From the NCBI RefSeq assembly GCF_000247695.1, contig NW_004624732.1:15120524-15184523 (forward strand): a DNA stretch of 64,000 nt, written 5' to 3'. A model generated the notes under the pieces. It made no database searches and was not told the DNA's origin. It saw only the letters and a program-made list of their open reading frames with translations. Origin of the DNA: Heterocephalus glaber (taxonomy: Eukaryota > Chordata > Mammalia > Rodentia > Bathyergidae). How positions within the stretch are numbered: the first letter of the stretch is position 1; the number at the start of each line of letters is the position of its first letter. A program made the translations under genes and the position numbers. Positions 1 through 10,990 of the stretch are shown here, piece by piece.

Positions 1-159
1 GAAACAGAAACACTGCCAAAATTTGAATACACCAACTTTCAATACTGGTGCTTGGCTAAATAAGAGTCCAGTACACAGATTTTCTGTTAGGAGTTAGAAA
101 AGCAAGTTCAAAGTCAAGACCACTAAAGGGTCCCTACTACAGTTTAGATATTGAGTGTC

Positions 160-440
160 CTCCCAGGGTCCATGAGAAGGTTTGGTCCCTAACATGGTGC
201 TCTTAGGAGGTGATGGAAACTTTAAGAGATGAAGTCTTTGGGTCACCATGGGTAAGACCCTGGACCTCTTTTACTCTTTTTCATTCCCCAGTTTTGAGGG
301 GAACCTCCACTATCACCTATGCCACGATGTGCTTCCTCACCAAAAGTAATAGAGTCAGTCAATTGATCATGGGCTGAAACTTTCAAAATTATTCAGCCAA
401 GATAAGCATTTTCTCTGAGAAAGTCAATTACACAGATGGA
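160..440 (+). mobile_element. MaLR-type LTR fragment
   Basis: The block contains TTAGGAGGTGATGGAA, GGGCTGAAACTTTC and a degraded 'gccaagataagcattttctc' poly(A) region, the usual order of motifs in rodent MaLR (MT/ORR1/MST-like) LTRs. Ends are not sharply defined and no target duplication was found. Confidence 0.6.
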
Positions 441-604
441 ACACTAACACAGTCACTTTTTGTAAGGCTGTCCATCTCCTAGTCTTTAAGAATAAAAGGG
501 CAAAGTGATGGTTTCACATAGTGAAATTCAAATTAAAACTTTATGTATGCTTTACTGCATGCCAATGAAACCCCAAGGCTTCAAAACATTTTCTTTAATT
601 ATAA

Positions 605-691
605 TTTTTTTGGGGGGGGTACCGGGGATTGAACTCAGGTCCTTGCGCTTGTGCAGCAGGCGGTGAAACCACTGAGCTAAATCGCCGGCCC
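605..691 (-). mobile_element. ID-like tRNA SINE
   Basis: Reverse-strand copy: T-run, then GGTACCGGGGATTGAACTC, then CCACTGAGCTAAATC. It is flanked by the perfect 14-bp duplication TTCTTTAATTATAA at 591-604 and 694-707, proving insertion by retrotransposition. Confidence 0.92.
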
Positions 692-1123
692 TATTCTTTA
701 ATTATAAAAAAAAGGCAATACAGTAGCTATCAAGTCTCTGCCATGCACTGACACTCCCAAGAGGTGGCCCAGGACAGCCATATCTCTAAGCTATTGGCTT
801 GCACAGTGCAAAGCAGGCACACTGTCACTAGGCCTGGCCATGAGAGCATTATACCAGCTGTCCGCCACCAACATAGGGTAAAGCCCTGTCACAGAAACAA
901 TTGGGAAAATCCAGTTCTCTCCACAAGGTACCTGACTACAGAGGAAAGTTGCAAGAAAACAGACCACCAACACAGCAGCATTTATGCAGTCTTGGCAAGT
1001 AAGCAGGGCTCAGCTCAGAGTGGGGCAATGTTGTCTAAAAAGAAAGGAACCATGGAGATGAGAGCAGGGGAAAGTAACATCCTGGATAAGCTTCCTCCCC
1101 ACAAGCCACTCCTCCTTCACGTT

Positions 1124-1148
1124 CCATAACCATAACCATAACCACAAC
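1124..1148. repeat. Short (CATAAC)n simple repeat
   Basis: About four tandem copies of a 6-bp CATAAC unit, the last one degenerate. Confidence 0.85.
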
Positions 1149-1500
1149 ACAGCAAGACCCCAAGCAGATGCTCTTGTTGACTCACAGGTAGACACTGCTA
1201 AATGTGACTCCCATTCCACAGCTGAAGTCCAGTTCTTGCTGCTTTATTTCCACAGACCTTAATCAAGAGATCACCCTAGCAGTCACTAAACTCACTCTTG
1301 AACAAGATGTTAACAATTTATTAAGTACCACAATCAAATTATTTATTCATAGTTACCTTCTGTGTGTAGCATTTTGAGAAGAGATGCTAGATTTAAAAAT
1401 TAGGAACCACATTCAGAATTTGCAGTTTCTTCATTTTTCAATTTAAAAGCATTTGCAACATAGATGAGATAACTGGAAATATGAACACTGATTATAATTT

Positions 1501-1583
1501 TTTTTTTTGGTACTGGGGATCAAACTCAGGACCTTGTCCTTGCGAGGCAGGTGTCAGCACCACTGAGCTAATAAATCCCCCGC
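1501..1583 (-). mobile_element. ID-like tRNA SINE
   Basis: Reverse-strand copy with the GGTACTGGGGATCAAACTC core. Target duplication TGATTATAATTTT occurs at 1489-1501 and 1585-1597. Confidence 0.9.
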
Positions 1584-1810
1584 ATGATTATAATTTTAAT
1601 AGCATCAAGGAATTTGTTTTTAGGTGTGAAAATGACACAAGTATCCTTTAAAGCTACTACTAAAAACCATAGACAATACCCAAAAGTTGCTTCAAAATAA
1701 TACAAGGGAAAGGAGTGGGAGTACAGATAAAAAATATCAGCTCTGAGCTGGTGATGGATAAGCAGGGATTATACTCCCACTTACTTGTGCACATATTTAA
1801 AATTGTTTCT

Positions 1811-1961
1811 GCTGGGCATGATGGTGCACACCAGTAATCCCGGCACTTGGGAGGCTGAGACAGAAAGACTGTCATAAGTTTGAGGCCAGCCTGGACTACA
1901 TAGTGTGTTCAAGGGTAGCCTGAACTACATAGCAATACCCTGTTAAAAACAAACCAAAAAA
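1811..1961 (+). mobile_element. B1-type SINE
   Basis: 7SL-derived core: GCTGGGCATGATGGTGCAC, then 'aatcccggcacttgggaggc', then GGCCAGCCTGGACTACATAG and an A-rich tail. There is a partial internal duplication of the 'gcctg(g)actacatag' segment, as in proto-B1/B1 elements. Confidence 0.9.
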
Positions 1962-1962
1962 T

Positions 1963-2067
1963 GGGGCCAGGGATTTAGCTCAGTGGTGCCATCGCTTGTC
2001 TCTCAAGCTCAAGATCCTGAGTTTAATCCCTGGTACAAAAAAAATAAAATAAAATAAAAAATAAAAT
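1963..2067 (+). mobile_element. ID-like tRNA SINE
   Basis: Starts GGGGCCAGGGATTTAGCTC, ends CCCTGGTAC, followed by an (AAAAT)n tail. It sits directly behind a B1 element. Confidence 0.92.
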
Positions 2068-2144
2068 TGCTCTTAGCAAAAACTTTTTAAAGTCAAAAAA
2101 TACTAAAGTAATGGTTAGGCAAAGTATTACAGATTAAGAAACGA

Positions 2145-2240
2145 GGGCCGGGGATTTAGCTCAGTGGTGCTGCTGCCTGTCTCACAAGCGCAAGCTAAGT
2201 TCGATCCCCAGTATGAAAAACAAACAAACAAACAAACAAA
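2145..2240 (+). mobile_element. ID-like tRNA SINE
   Basis: GGGCCGGGGATTTAGCTCAG start, GTTCGATCCCCAGTA box-B end, and a (CAAA)n tail at 2220-2240. Confidence 0.92.
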
Positions 2241-2730
2241 GAAGAGACATACAAAATAAAGCCAACATGTAACATTAAGTAGATCCTGATTCCAAATATT
2301 AAAAAATTTTGCTATAAAAAAAGTTTTGCTATAACTGGAGAAATTTGAATATGCACTATTAAATGAAATTAGGGGATTACTATTTCTAAGTATGGCATGC
2401 ACTATTAATAAAATTATGGAATTATTATTTCTAAATGTGACAATGATCATGAAGAATAATGTCTTTACTGTAATGTAAGGAAGGCACATTCTGAAGTCCA
2501 CAGGAAAAGAGCCACAATGGCTATACACAATTCTGAATTAGTTCAGCAGAAAAAGGAAAAGGAAAAAGAGTACACACATGCACATTCATCCTTATAAAGA
2601 TAAAGGCAAGAGGACAAAATGACAACTGATGGATCTAGGTGGCGGGTATTTTGAGCACTCATTATACTGGTCTCTGGACTGTTCTGTATATCTGACAATT
2701 TTTTGCAATAAATGAGAAAATATGCTTTCA

Positions 2731-2882
2731 AACTGGACTCAATGATATTAATTTGTAGTCCCAGCTACTTGGGGAGACTCAGGCAGGAGGATGGTCTCAG
2801 ACCTGAAGTTCAAGGCCACCCTGAGCAACACAGTGAGACTGTCTCAAAAGACAAAAAACCAAACTAACCAACCTAACAAACT
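2731..2882 (+). mobile_element. B1-type SINE, diverged
   Basis: Contains 'gtagtcccagctacttgggg', 'aggcaggaggat' and 'gagactgtctcaaaa', the B1/Alu-like order, with an A-rich tail. The 5' end is degraded. Confidence 0.8.
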
Positions 2883-4146
2883 AAAGACAGCTTTCAGACA
2901 AAGACAGAACTGTGAGGAGAGCTAGGTACAAAATCTCCATCAAGGGTTACTCATCAGCTGAAAACACAAGTTAGGAAGCTAGCTGACTGAATCACTACAT
3001 TCCAGTGTGCATCTAGAAGAACCAGTATCTGGCTGAGCCTTTAAAAAGGTTATCACAGGAAGACGTGGATCTTCAGCAACCTAATGTGAAAGACAGCCTG
3101 GGAGCTGGGCAGGGTCTGGAAGAACAAAGTTAAGACAAGTTCTGCAGAAAATACAGCCAATGCTCAACAGAAACGTACAGTTCTACATGATAAACTGACT
3201 CACAAAAGAAAGACAGGAAAAAAGGAAATGCTGTTTGAAGAAGTAAAAGCTTAAACGTGGTGAATTCACAAGTGGAAAGAAAATACAGTTATCCTCTAAG
3301 AGACCCATCAATATTCCTAACAAGAAAGTGCATGACCATCCTGTCACTGTGCAAACTGTAGAAAGAGCTTGGGATAGAAGGCGGATGGGTACTGCCAGCC
3401 TGAACACACACCCAAGAAGACGAGTGAGGAAGGCCTGGGCACAGGTCTCCAAGAGGGATTCTCTGAGCACAACAGACACCAGAACACCCATGTACAGAAA
3501 TGCCCTCAGAGGACATTCCCACAGCTGGTGGGACCCTGGGTGTTTAATGACAGAATCACAGACACCTAATGAAAGATACCAGGTGAGCATCAATTCCAGG
3601 GAGGAAAAAGGGGCTGCAGATGAAAAATAACCACATATGCATGACACAACTGTGAACAAGGCTCTAAGAGGGATGAGAAGTCATTACCCTCCTGCTCAAG
3701 GAAATAAAAGGCTAAATTCTTATCCAAATTGACACATCAGCAAGCAGTATTTCCTTTAAAAAAATAAAAAAGTAGCAACAGAATATGTGGACATATGGAA
3801 CACAACAGCAAAATGAACAGCTCGAAGAGTTTAATGACTGAGTTTGCCTATGCTGTGGGAACAGGCTTTCAAAACAAGGTAGTAGGGAACTGCTGTTTTC
3901 ATTTTTAAAAGCTTATAGATTTGAAATTTTTAAACTATGTACATGTAAACCTTTAAAAGTCTCCTACAACCCCACAGCCTACTATTATTCTAATGCTATT
4001 CTCTGCTATGTGGCTGCCATCAATTAAGTTTAATTTTTAAACAGACCTAGGGTCTCACTTCACAGGCCTAAGTCTGAGTTTAAAAAGAAAAAAAAAAGGT
4101 GGGAAGAATTTTCACTTATTAAATATCCTTCAAATAAAGAACAGGC

Positions 4147-4246
4147 GGGGCCAGGGATTTAGCTCAGTGGCACCGTGCCTGCCTTGCAAGCCCAAGACCC
4201 TGAGGTTCAATCCCCAGTACCAAAAAATAAATAAAAATAAAAATAA
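4147..4246 (+). mobile_element. ID-like tRNA SINE
   Basis: GGGGCCAGGGATTTAGCTCAG start, GTTCAATCCCCAGTACC end, AT-rich A tail. Confidence 0.92.
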
Positions 4247-4853
4247 ACGTTGTGATACCAAGTTTAATTAAACCAATACTTTATTAGAAGTGTTCATACT
4301 AGTATATAAATGTTTACAATCTGATTAGTACCATAAGATACATCATTCTATGCACATTTCCATCTTTTTCTAAACACTGAGCTTACATGATTTCAGATCA
4401 TCATTGCCAAGTATCAGTTACCGGTCCTGGTTGGCCATAAGCAGAACAAGACGGAGGCCTGAACATGCTAGCTGAGGGCCTGAGCCTGGCCTGCTGACAT
4501 CTGGTCCTGAGCATGAGCCTGGGGCTACAATTCTCCAATAACACAGTGAAGGGGTAGATCTGTTCTTCAGACAAATGCCAAGAGTAAAGTTAAACGTGGC
4601 CAGAAGATAAACCACCTAGTCACCTCACAGTCCAAACTGTGATTCCAAAATTAGACTGCTCACTCTGGCTGCATGTGTATACAGCCTACTACATTTTCTG
4701 GGAAGTCAAAACAAAGGTCAGCTTCTCCGCTTCCAGACTGCATGTAATGGAACCCTTCAGCAAAAATCACACTTCAACATCACAAGGTAGGTAGGTGTTC
4801 TGAACCCTCTCTTTGTCACACTTGGACTAAGGGGCTAAAAAAAAAGAACAGCA

Positions 4854-4940
4854 GGGCCGAGGATCTAGCTCAGTGGTTCCACTACCTGCCCTCAAGCACA
4901 AGGACCCGAGTTCAATCCCCAATACCAAAAAAAAAAAAAA
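4854..4940 (+). mobile_element. ID-like tRNA SINE
   Basis: GGGCCGAGGATCTAGCTCAG start and poly(A) end. Flanked by AAAAAGAACAG on both sides. Confidence 0.9.
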
Positions 4941-5252
4941 GAACAGTACTAGGGGATACAAAAGCAGCCTGAAAGACAAATTCCACAAATAAAGTCCCTA
5001 CACCAAGATCAGCTTTGTCCACAAATCTGATGATTTAAGAAAACCAGAAAGTATATCAAGAAAGAAGCATGAATGGTGAAAAACTTCCTTAATGTTTTTA
5101 AAGTGATGACTGGCTTGCTCAGTAAGAGGAAAGGTCCACTGAAAAAGGAAATTAAAATATTTAAAACGTGACAAACTCAAAAGATCAGAGTATAGCTGTG
5201 TCCCATATTCAACAGCACTTCAAGTCACTGACAGGATCTTCAAAGTATCTTG

Positions 5253-5327
5253 GTGGTGCTGGGGATTGAACCTAGATCTTTATGCATGCTAGGTACGCAT
5301 TCTACCACTGAGCTACATCCCGAGCCC
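5253..5327 (-). mobile_element. Older ID-type SINE (dID-like)
   Basis: Reverse copy of a more standard ID sequence: GTGCTGGGGATTGAACC, then 'catgctaggtacgcattctaccactgagctacat'. It lacks the GGTTCCGCCGCC segment of the abundant young family, so it represents an older subfamily. Confidence 0.8.
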
Positions 5328-6027
5328 ATCTCTTTTCATACACCAATTTCACATAAAAGTCTTTACTTGCAGCTTCTCAAAAAGAAAAAAAAAATCTGGT
5401 ACTGCTAGGCCAGCAGTCTGGCAGCCAACAACTGTCTGGTACCCATCAGTGGACACCTCATCTCAAGGCAGGCGCTTGGGCAATCGCACTTCCTACCTAC
5501 CTGTCCCAGCTTCTGGGTTAGGGGATCCATTTAAGAGCAGTCCTGGAAAAGGGCCAAGAAAGGATAGCTGTAAGAGAAGGTGGGTGATGCCTATCCTACA
5601 GAGGCCAACAGCCTCCACACAGCAACACTCCTATAAAGGGAAGGGCTGCACACTTTTGGCAAGAACAACTAGGTCAGCCTCAAATAAATAAGAGGTATTT
5701 TTTGTAAAATGATAAAATTTAGTTGGGAGTTTTTACCTTAACTTCTCCTCCATTAAGAAAAAATACTGTAAGTGAACTAGCTACCTTTGAAAACTCTAGA
5801 AAAATAACTTATTTTATGGTGGCTTACTGTAGCCTTAATACACAAAAGTAAACTTCACTCAGATCTAGCACCGTATGCAAAAATTAACCCCAAATAGCCC
5901 ACAGACCTAAATGTACAACCTAAACTATAAAACCTCCTGAAGAAAAAAGGACAAAATCATTATGAAGTTGGGTTAGGAAGATTTATCAGAAAGGATCTCA
6001 AAATCATGATTAAAACAAAAAATGATA

Positions 6028-6110
6028 GGGCCAGGGTAAGCTCAGTGGTTCTGCCGCCTACCCTGCAAGTGCACAGTCCCAAGTTCGATCTGCGGTACAA
6101 AAAAAAAAAA
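6028..6110 (+). mobile_element. ID-like tRNA SINE
   Basis: GGGCCAGGG start with a short internal deletion in the box A region (GGTAAGCTCAG), then GTTCGATCTGCGGTAC and poly(A). It interrupts the old L1. Confidence 0.87.
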
Positions 6111-6166
6111 GATAAACTGAACCTCAACAAATTTTAAAAACTACTCCTCTCTAAACGACTCCATTA

Positions 6167-6272
6167 GGGGCCAGGAATTTAGCTCAGTGGTGCCATCACC
6201 TGCCTTGTAAGCACAAGGTCCTGAGTTCGATCCCTGGTACCAAAAAAATAATACTACTAATAAAATAAAAAA
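6167..6272 (+). mobile_element. ID-like tRNA SINE with target duplication
   Basis: GGGGCCAGGAATTTAGCTC start and A/T-rich tail. The duplication GACTCCATTA occurs at 6157-6166 and 6273-6282, splitting the L1. Confidence 0.93.
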
Positions 6273-6376
6273 GACTCCATTAAAAGAATAAAAGAATCTA
6301 CAGACTGGGAGAAAACCTCTACAGCTCATTTACTGAAAAAAATCACTCCAAACTCAACAATAAAAAAACAAATTTA

Positions 6377-6513
6377 GGCCCTGGGTGTGGTGGTGGTGCA
6401 TACCTGCAGTCCCAGCTTCTCAGGAAGCTAAGGCAAAAGGATCACTTCAGCATAGAAAGGAATTGAAGACCGGCCTAGGCAACGTAAAAAGATCTCTTAA
6501 GAAATGTTTTAAA
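6377..6513 (+). mobile_element. B1-type SINE, diverged
   Basis: GGTGTGGTGGTGGTGCATACC, then 'cagtcccagcttctcagga' and 'aggatcacttcagcat', the B1 order; tail degraded and followed by an ID SINE. Confidence 0.78.
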
Positions 6514-6603
6514 GGGCCGGGGATTTAGCTCAGTGGTTTCGCCACCTGCTGCGCAAGCACAAGGACCCGTGTTTGATCCCCGGTACCAAAAAAAAAAAAA
6601 AAA
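6514..6603 (+). mobile_element. ID-like tRNA SINE
   Basis: GGGCCGGGGATTTAGCTCAG start, GTTTGATCCCCGGTACC end, long A tail. AAGAAATGTTTTAAA precedes it and recurs at 6611. Confidence 0.92.
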
Positions 6604-6658
6604 GTATTTCAAGAAATGTTTTAAAAATTGAAAATAGAAATAATAAAAATGAATTAAT

Positions 6659-6815
6659 GGCTGAGTGTGGTGGGGCACACCTGTAATCCCAGCACTCAGG
6701 AAGCTGAGATAGTACTGCTTCGTGTTTAGGCCAGCCTGGGCTACATAGTGAGCTCAAGGTCAGTCTGAAATACATAGTGAGACCCTGTCTCAAAACAAAA
6801 CAAAACAAAAAAACC
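6659..6815 (+). mobile_element. B1-type SINE
   Basis: GGCTGAGTGTGGTGGGGCAC start, 'ctgtaatcccagcactcagg', and a duplicated 'ctacatagtgag' unit, ending GAGACCCTGTCTCAAAA with a (CAAAA)n tail. Confidence 0.9.
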
Positions 6816-8842
6816 CAATGGTCTTTAAAAAAAAAACCCTCTGTAACTGACACAATACAAGACACATATAAGCCCTACCAAAGACATACTTACAAATGGC
6901 AAAAAAAAGCAAAGAAATGATGATTAGTTTCCATCAGTTGTTATGAAAATTAAAATTAAAACTATACTGATACATTACACATCCATCAGAATAGCTAAAA
7001 TTTTAAAAACTGATCATAGCCATGCTAAGGATGTGGAGCATCCAGATCTCTCATACTCTAAGGGAAATGTAAAATGGCACAACCACTCTGGAAGACAGTT
7101 TGGCAGTTTCTTACAAAGTTAACTACATATCTGCCTTAAGAACCAGTCACTCCACTCCTCTGTATCTACTCAAAGAGAAATTTAAGCACATAAAGACTGG
7201 TACTGTCCACAAATATTCATAGCAATTCCATTTATAATACAACAAAACCACAACCCAAATGCTCACTACCTGGCAAATGGACAAAGTGCTACTTCCAGAC
7301 AGTGGAACATAACCTAATAATAAAAAGGAATGAACCAGTGATATATATAAGACAGGTGCCAAAGTAATTATGCCAAATGAAAAAAGCCAGTCCAAAAAAA
7401 GGGACATTCTATGTGAATTCATTTACACAAACATTTTAGAAAACACAAACTCATCAATAGCAAGAAAAGGCAGAGCAGTGATTCCTTGCAGCCTGGGGGA
7501 CTTAGAAATGTGCAGACAAAAACTCAAAACTTATACCAATAATGGATATGTTCACTCCCGACTGTGCTGGCCATATACTTTACAGCAAAGATTATTGAAC
7601 AGTACATGATAAATATGTGGAGTAAATCAAGAGAACAACAAAAAGAGTTAAACAATGTGGGATGTCTTACAAAAGGAGATGGATGGCTGGCACAAACGCC
7701 CAGGGAATAACAGCATGTTAACAACTGCTGACCTCAAAGAAGGGATGTTCATCACAGCCTCAAAGACAGGCACAAAGAAGAGGTATTCTAGTCAAGCCAA
7801 AGAGAAACTGTGCTCCCCCCCCCACCAGAAAAAGCTAGACAAGAATACAAAAGGAAAAAAAAACTGTTTTGGAAAGAAAAAAAAGAGACCACTATATCAA
7901 AGGGTCAGCAGTTTAAATCAAAACTCTTGGCTTAACTGTGTCTTATAGTGATGGGAAAGCATCAAGAAGTTCACCCCACATTACTTTGGCTGAAGTGGGC
8001 ATGAACATGAACTTATGACAGAAGGCCTAGGACCAGGAAGATCATGCAAGGTTTGTCTCTGAGTACAAACTAAGGGCTGAAGAGAGGTGGTCACAGTGGA
8101 GACAGAAAGATGGACATAAGGGTAGAATACAAAGGCAGAATTATATGAGTCACAAAACAGGAAGAATTTGGGGAGGGATACTACTAATATCTCTTCTGTC
8201 AAAGTTAACTACCCCATCATCTTTTAAGACACCATCACCATCCCCTGTGGAAGGCAAGCCAAGCTCTTATATCAAACCATGGACTACCACTGCTACAAAG
8301 GAATTACAAAGTCCTGTGGCTGAATAAAGCCTGAAAGAACCCAACAAAATGTGCAGGTTTCACTGGAGGAACTCCCTGCTAAATAATCTTTACAAAATTC
8401 AGATCCAAACCAATTCAGTTTGAACAATGATTTCTAAAATGTAAAAATATCCCCAAGAACCCTACAAGGAAAACAAGACTTTCTTTTAAAAATATAACCA
8501 AGTGCCAAACTATTGGAGAGAAATCAGTAAGATAGCTTTGGGGGGTGGGGGATAGCTTTCGGTTTCTAGTAGTCAACTCTACTACATGAACGTAAGTTCT
8601 GGCACACAGAGTTAACCTGTCACAGGTTGTGACAGATTTGTATGGGGGCAGAATTTACAGTGTATCTAAAGCTTTGTGCGCACTAAGAATTATACTGTTT
8701 TCCCCCTTATCAACAGGGCAATTTTATGAAATAAGAAATCTACAAGGCCAAATCCTAAGTCCATGCTCCCTCTTCTCAAAACCAATTCCCTTCACTTTCT
8801 CCCCCAACTGAATTACAATGCATGTGGTCAACCAGAACATAC

Positions 8843-8926
8843 CTGTTTGGAAGGTAGGATTTGCTCCAGGGTACATGTTGGGAGAATAAGCAGGAGCTGC
8901 TGCTGCATAGCCCATGGGGAAACCAG
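8843..8926 (-). CDS. FAM168B: FAM168B coding exon (second coding exon)
   Basis: FAM168B (MANI) is a small proline/alanine/tyrosine-rich membrane-associated protein reported to restrain neurite outgrowth. Read on the minus strand, this 84-bp exon encodes 27 complete codons beginning GFPMGYAAAAPAYSP and ending FQT, with split codons at each end (phase 1 in, phase 1 out). The peptide matches FAM168B residues following the start-codon exon as I remember them. The acceptor (complement of 8927-8928) follows a pyrimidine tract, TTTTCCTTCAG. The donor is CAG|GTATGT at 8842-8841. It joins in frame to the exon at 20538-20618: the split codon G|CT restores alanine. No stop or frameshift is present. The paralogue FAM168A has a similar exon, but the adjacent start-codon exon and PLEKHB2 as neighbour favour FAM168B. 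Confidence 0.93.
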
Positions 8927-9044
8927 CTGAAGGAAAACACACACAGCACAACGGGATGTCATCATTGAAAGTGTGAGGTGATCTTATAACCAGAAGTCTC
9001 ACAAACATATTGCTCTTACCATTGTCTCCAGAACGGCCCCCCAA

Positions 9045-9057
9045 CACACACACACAC
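9045..9057. repeat. Short (AC)n repeat
   Basis: Six to seven AC dinucleotides in a row just upstream of the FAM168B exon (in its intron). Confidence 0.8.
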
Positions 9058-9150
9058 TAACTTAGAGACCATGGCGGCACTCTGTGCTTCACACTTCATC
9101 TCTAGTTGTCTTTTTTTACCTCAGAATTTTGATAGGTCACAACCATAATC

Positions 9151-9322
9151 AGGTATTTTGAGGGGTGGGACGCTGGGAACTGAATTCAAGGCCTTGCAAT
9201 GAGCTACACCTCAGCCCTTTCTATTTTGAGATTTGGTCCCATTAATTTGCCCAGACTGGCCTTGAACTTGTGATCCTTCTGCCTCAACCTCCCCAGTAAC
9301 TGTGTGCCAATGTGCATGGCCA
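9151..9322 (-). mobile_element. B1-dID-type composite SINE
   Basis: Reverse copy. An ID-like half ('ctgggaactgaattcaaggc' to 'gagctacacctcagccc') is followed by a B1-like half ('tttgagatttggtccc', 'gactggccttgaacttgtga', 'ctgcctcaacctccc'). The fusion order is that of the B1-dID family of rodents. Confidence 0.75.
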
Positions 9323-9430
9323 TAATCATGTCTTTTAAACCTCTAATCAAATTCTTGTAACTTCCTACAACTGGCAAAAAAATTCAGAAACTGAGTCACA
9401 AGTTTACTGTCAAAAAGAGCCAAAGCAAAA

Positions 9431-9512
9431 GGCTATGGGTGTAGTTCAATGGCAGAGTGTGTGCTTAGCACATCTGAGGCCCTTGGGTTAAATCAACAGC
9501 ATCTAAATAAAT
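9431..9512 (+). mobile_element. Older ID-type SINE
   Basis: GGCTATGGGTGTAGTTCAATGGCAGAG start followed by 'gtgtgcttagcac' and 'gggttaaatcaacagcatc': an ID element of standard tRNA-Ala type with decayed box B. Confidence 0.7.
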
Positions 9513-10596
9513 AAGAACAGCAATATCATAATCACAATGACCAAAATTTTTTTTAAAAGAATCCAAGATGAAGGAAAGCTCCAACACTTCTGGCAGTTTT
9601 ATTCCAGATTCTAATCACATGATTTCTTACTTAGCAAGAATTATAGGAGTACTAAAAATACCATGCGCTAGATCCTATATCTGGCTTTACCACTCAAAGT
9701 ATGGAAGAACCATCATTCAAATCTAGCCTGGAACCACAGCCTATTTCTCCTTCTGTGAGACAATAAGTGTTTTAAGGCCATATATTCTCAGTGACTCCAA
9801 AGACATTGCCACAGTACTGCATATTTTCAATTAGAAGATAAATTATAAGCACTACTGTATTTTAAATTTCTAAATTCATTTCAGACTTCTTCATATTCTG
9901 AAGTTCTAACCCAACTCCCCCAATTTAGGATCACCAGACTGTCAATGTTTTTACACTTCAGGATTCTTCCTGAAGGGGCTTGGCCCTGTAGACACACAGA
10001 AATGGGAAAAATCCAATCAGGATCCACATAATAGCAAGCTGGGTCTTTACTAAACCAAACCACAGCTACTAATAATCCCTACTATGAACACAACAGAAAC
10101 ACTAAACACACTTAGTGTTCTGGTCAGAATCCGGCCTCCAGGGTGGCCACCAGCAGAGGGAGCCCGTCACCTGCTCAGTCCTCCTCAGAGACTAGGGGCT
10201 CATGAGACTCCTGCCCCCTTCTGCTTGCCCTCTGCTTCACCACACGGGAGATGACACTTGTGTGACAGCAAGGGCATTAGGGCATTAGAAAGCCTTCGTA
10301 CTGAAGACAGAGCCAACTCAAGCTCAATAGCTTCATTAGTGTCACAACTACTTATAAGAGGCTGTACTTCTCTATTCCTCTCTTCTCTAACCTAGAAATA
10401 AACTTGAAAGAAAACAGTGGTCTTCAAAAGACACTGGGCTGAGGAAACCCAAAGAATGGTGTCTCCTAGGGCAGTGAACAAGGACATTTAAGTGTACCAG
10501 AACCCCAAAGGCACTATGGTGGTAATAGTAACCAAAGTGAGGAAACCCTGAGGGTTAGCTGAAAACCAGGAGCAGGGCAGGGAACATCTTTGTGAA

Positions 10597-10687
10597 TGGA
10601 TTTTATATTTTCTGCAGTTCTGGGGCTTGAATGCAAGGCTCTCTCATAAAAGGTAGACACTCTAGCACTGAGCTACATACCGAGTTC
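10597..10687 (-). mobile_element. Older ID-type SINE
   Basis: Reverse copy: 'gttctggggcttgaatgcaa' to 'tagcactgagctacatacc', a degenerate ID sequence. Confidence 0.65.
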
Positions 10688-10901
10688 AGGGGTAGGTTTT
10701 ATTGAAGGTTCTGATAAAGGTTCTTTCTCAAATCCCTGCAGCACACACCTCCTCCAGCCTGGATGCCCTGCTCCATCTCCCTGCTCTCCAAGCTGCCCTT
10801 CAGGTTTCTGGGGAAACAGGGGTTATCACCTGTGGCCCGCGGGAATCCCTAAAAGTGCTTAGTTCTCAGAGACAACTTTGCTGCTTCAAAGTTGCTTTCC
10901 T

Positions 10902-10990
10902 GCGCCAGGGATTTAGCTCAGTGGTTCCACCGCCTGCCTTGCAAGTGCGAGGTCCTGAGTTCGATCCCCAGTACCAAAAAAACAAACACA
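10902..10990 (+). mobile_element. ID-like tRNA SINE
   Basis: Near-consensus copy: GCCAGGGATTTAGCTCAG, GGTTCCACCGCCTGCCTTGC, GTTCGATCCCCAGTACC. Target duplication CAAAGTTGCTTTCCT lies immediately upstream and again after the tail. Confidence 0.95.

Larger units (their letters stand above)
5840..7600 (+). mobile_element. Ancient LINE-1 (L1M-like) remnant
   Basis: The text matches the 3' part of mammalian L1 from memory: 'cacagacctaaatgtacaac' and 'ctataaaacctcctgaag', 'acagactgggagaaaacctct', then the 3' region 'acatccatcagaatagctaa', 'ccactctggaagacagtttggcag' and 'ttcatagcaattccatttat'. No ORF survives. SINEs are inserted at 6028, 6167, 6377, 6514 and 6659. The 3' boundary near 7.6 kb is approximate. 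Confidence 0.75.
1..8842 (-). other. FAM168B: FAM168B intron downstream of exon 8843-8926 (partial)
   Basis: This stretch lies 3' of the coding exon at 8843-8926 on the minus strand. I found no further FAM168B coding exon in it, so the intron runs off the left edge. It holds an LTR fragment (160-440), B1 and ID SINEs and an old LINE-1. I recognise nothing in about 2.9-4.1 kb, 5.3-5.8 kb and 7.6-8.8 kb apart from AT-rich unique or very old sequence. Confidence 0.75.

Noticed and set aside
1963..2040. Possible tRNA-Ala genes at each box A/box B pair
   Set aside because: No intact cloverleaf acceptor stem, A-rich tails and target duplications show they are SINEs.
3183..3659. 158-codon minus-strand frame, Leu/Phe/Cys-rich
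   Set aside because: No recognisable motif or splice context, overlapped by frames on the other strand; likely chance in intronic sequence.
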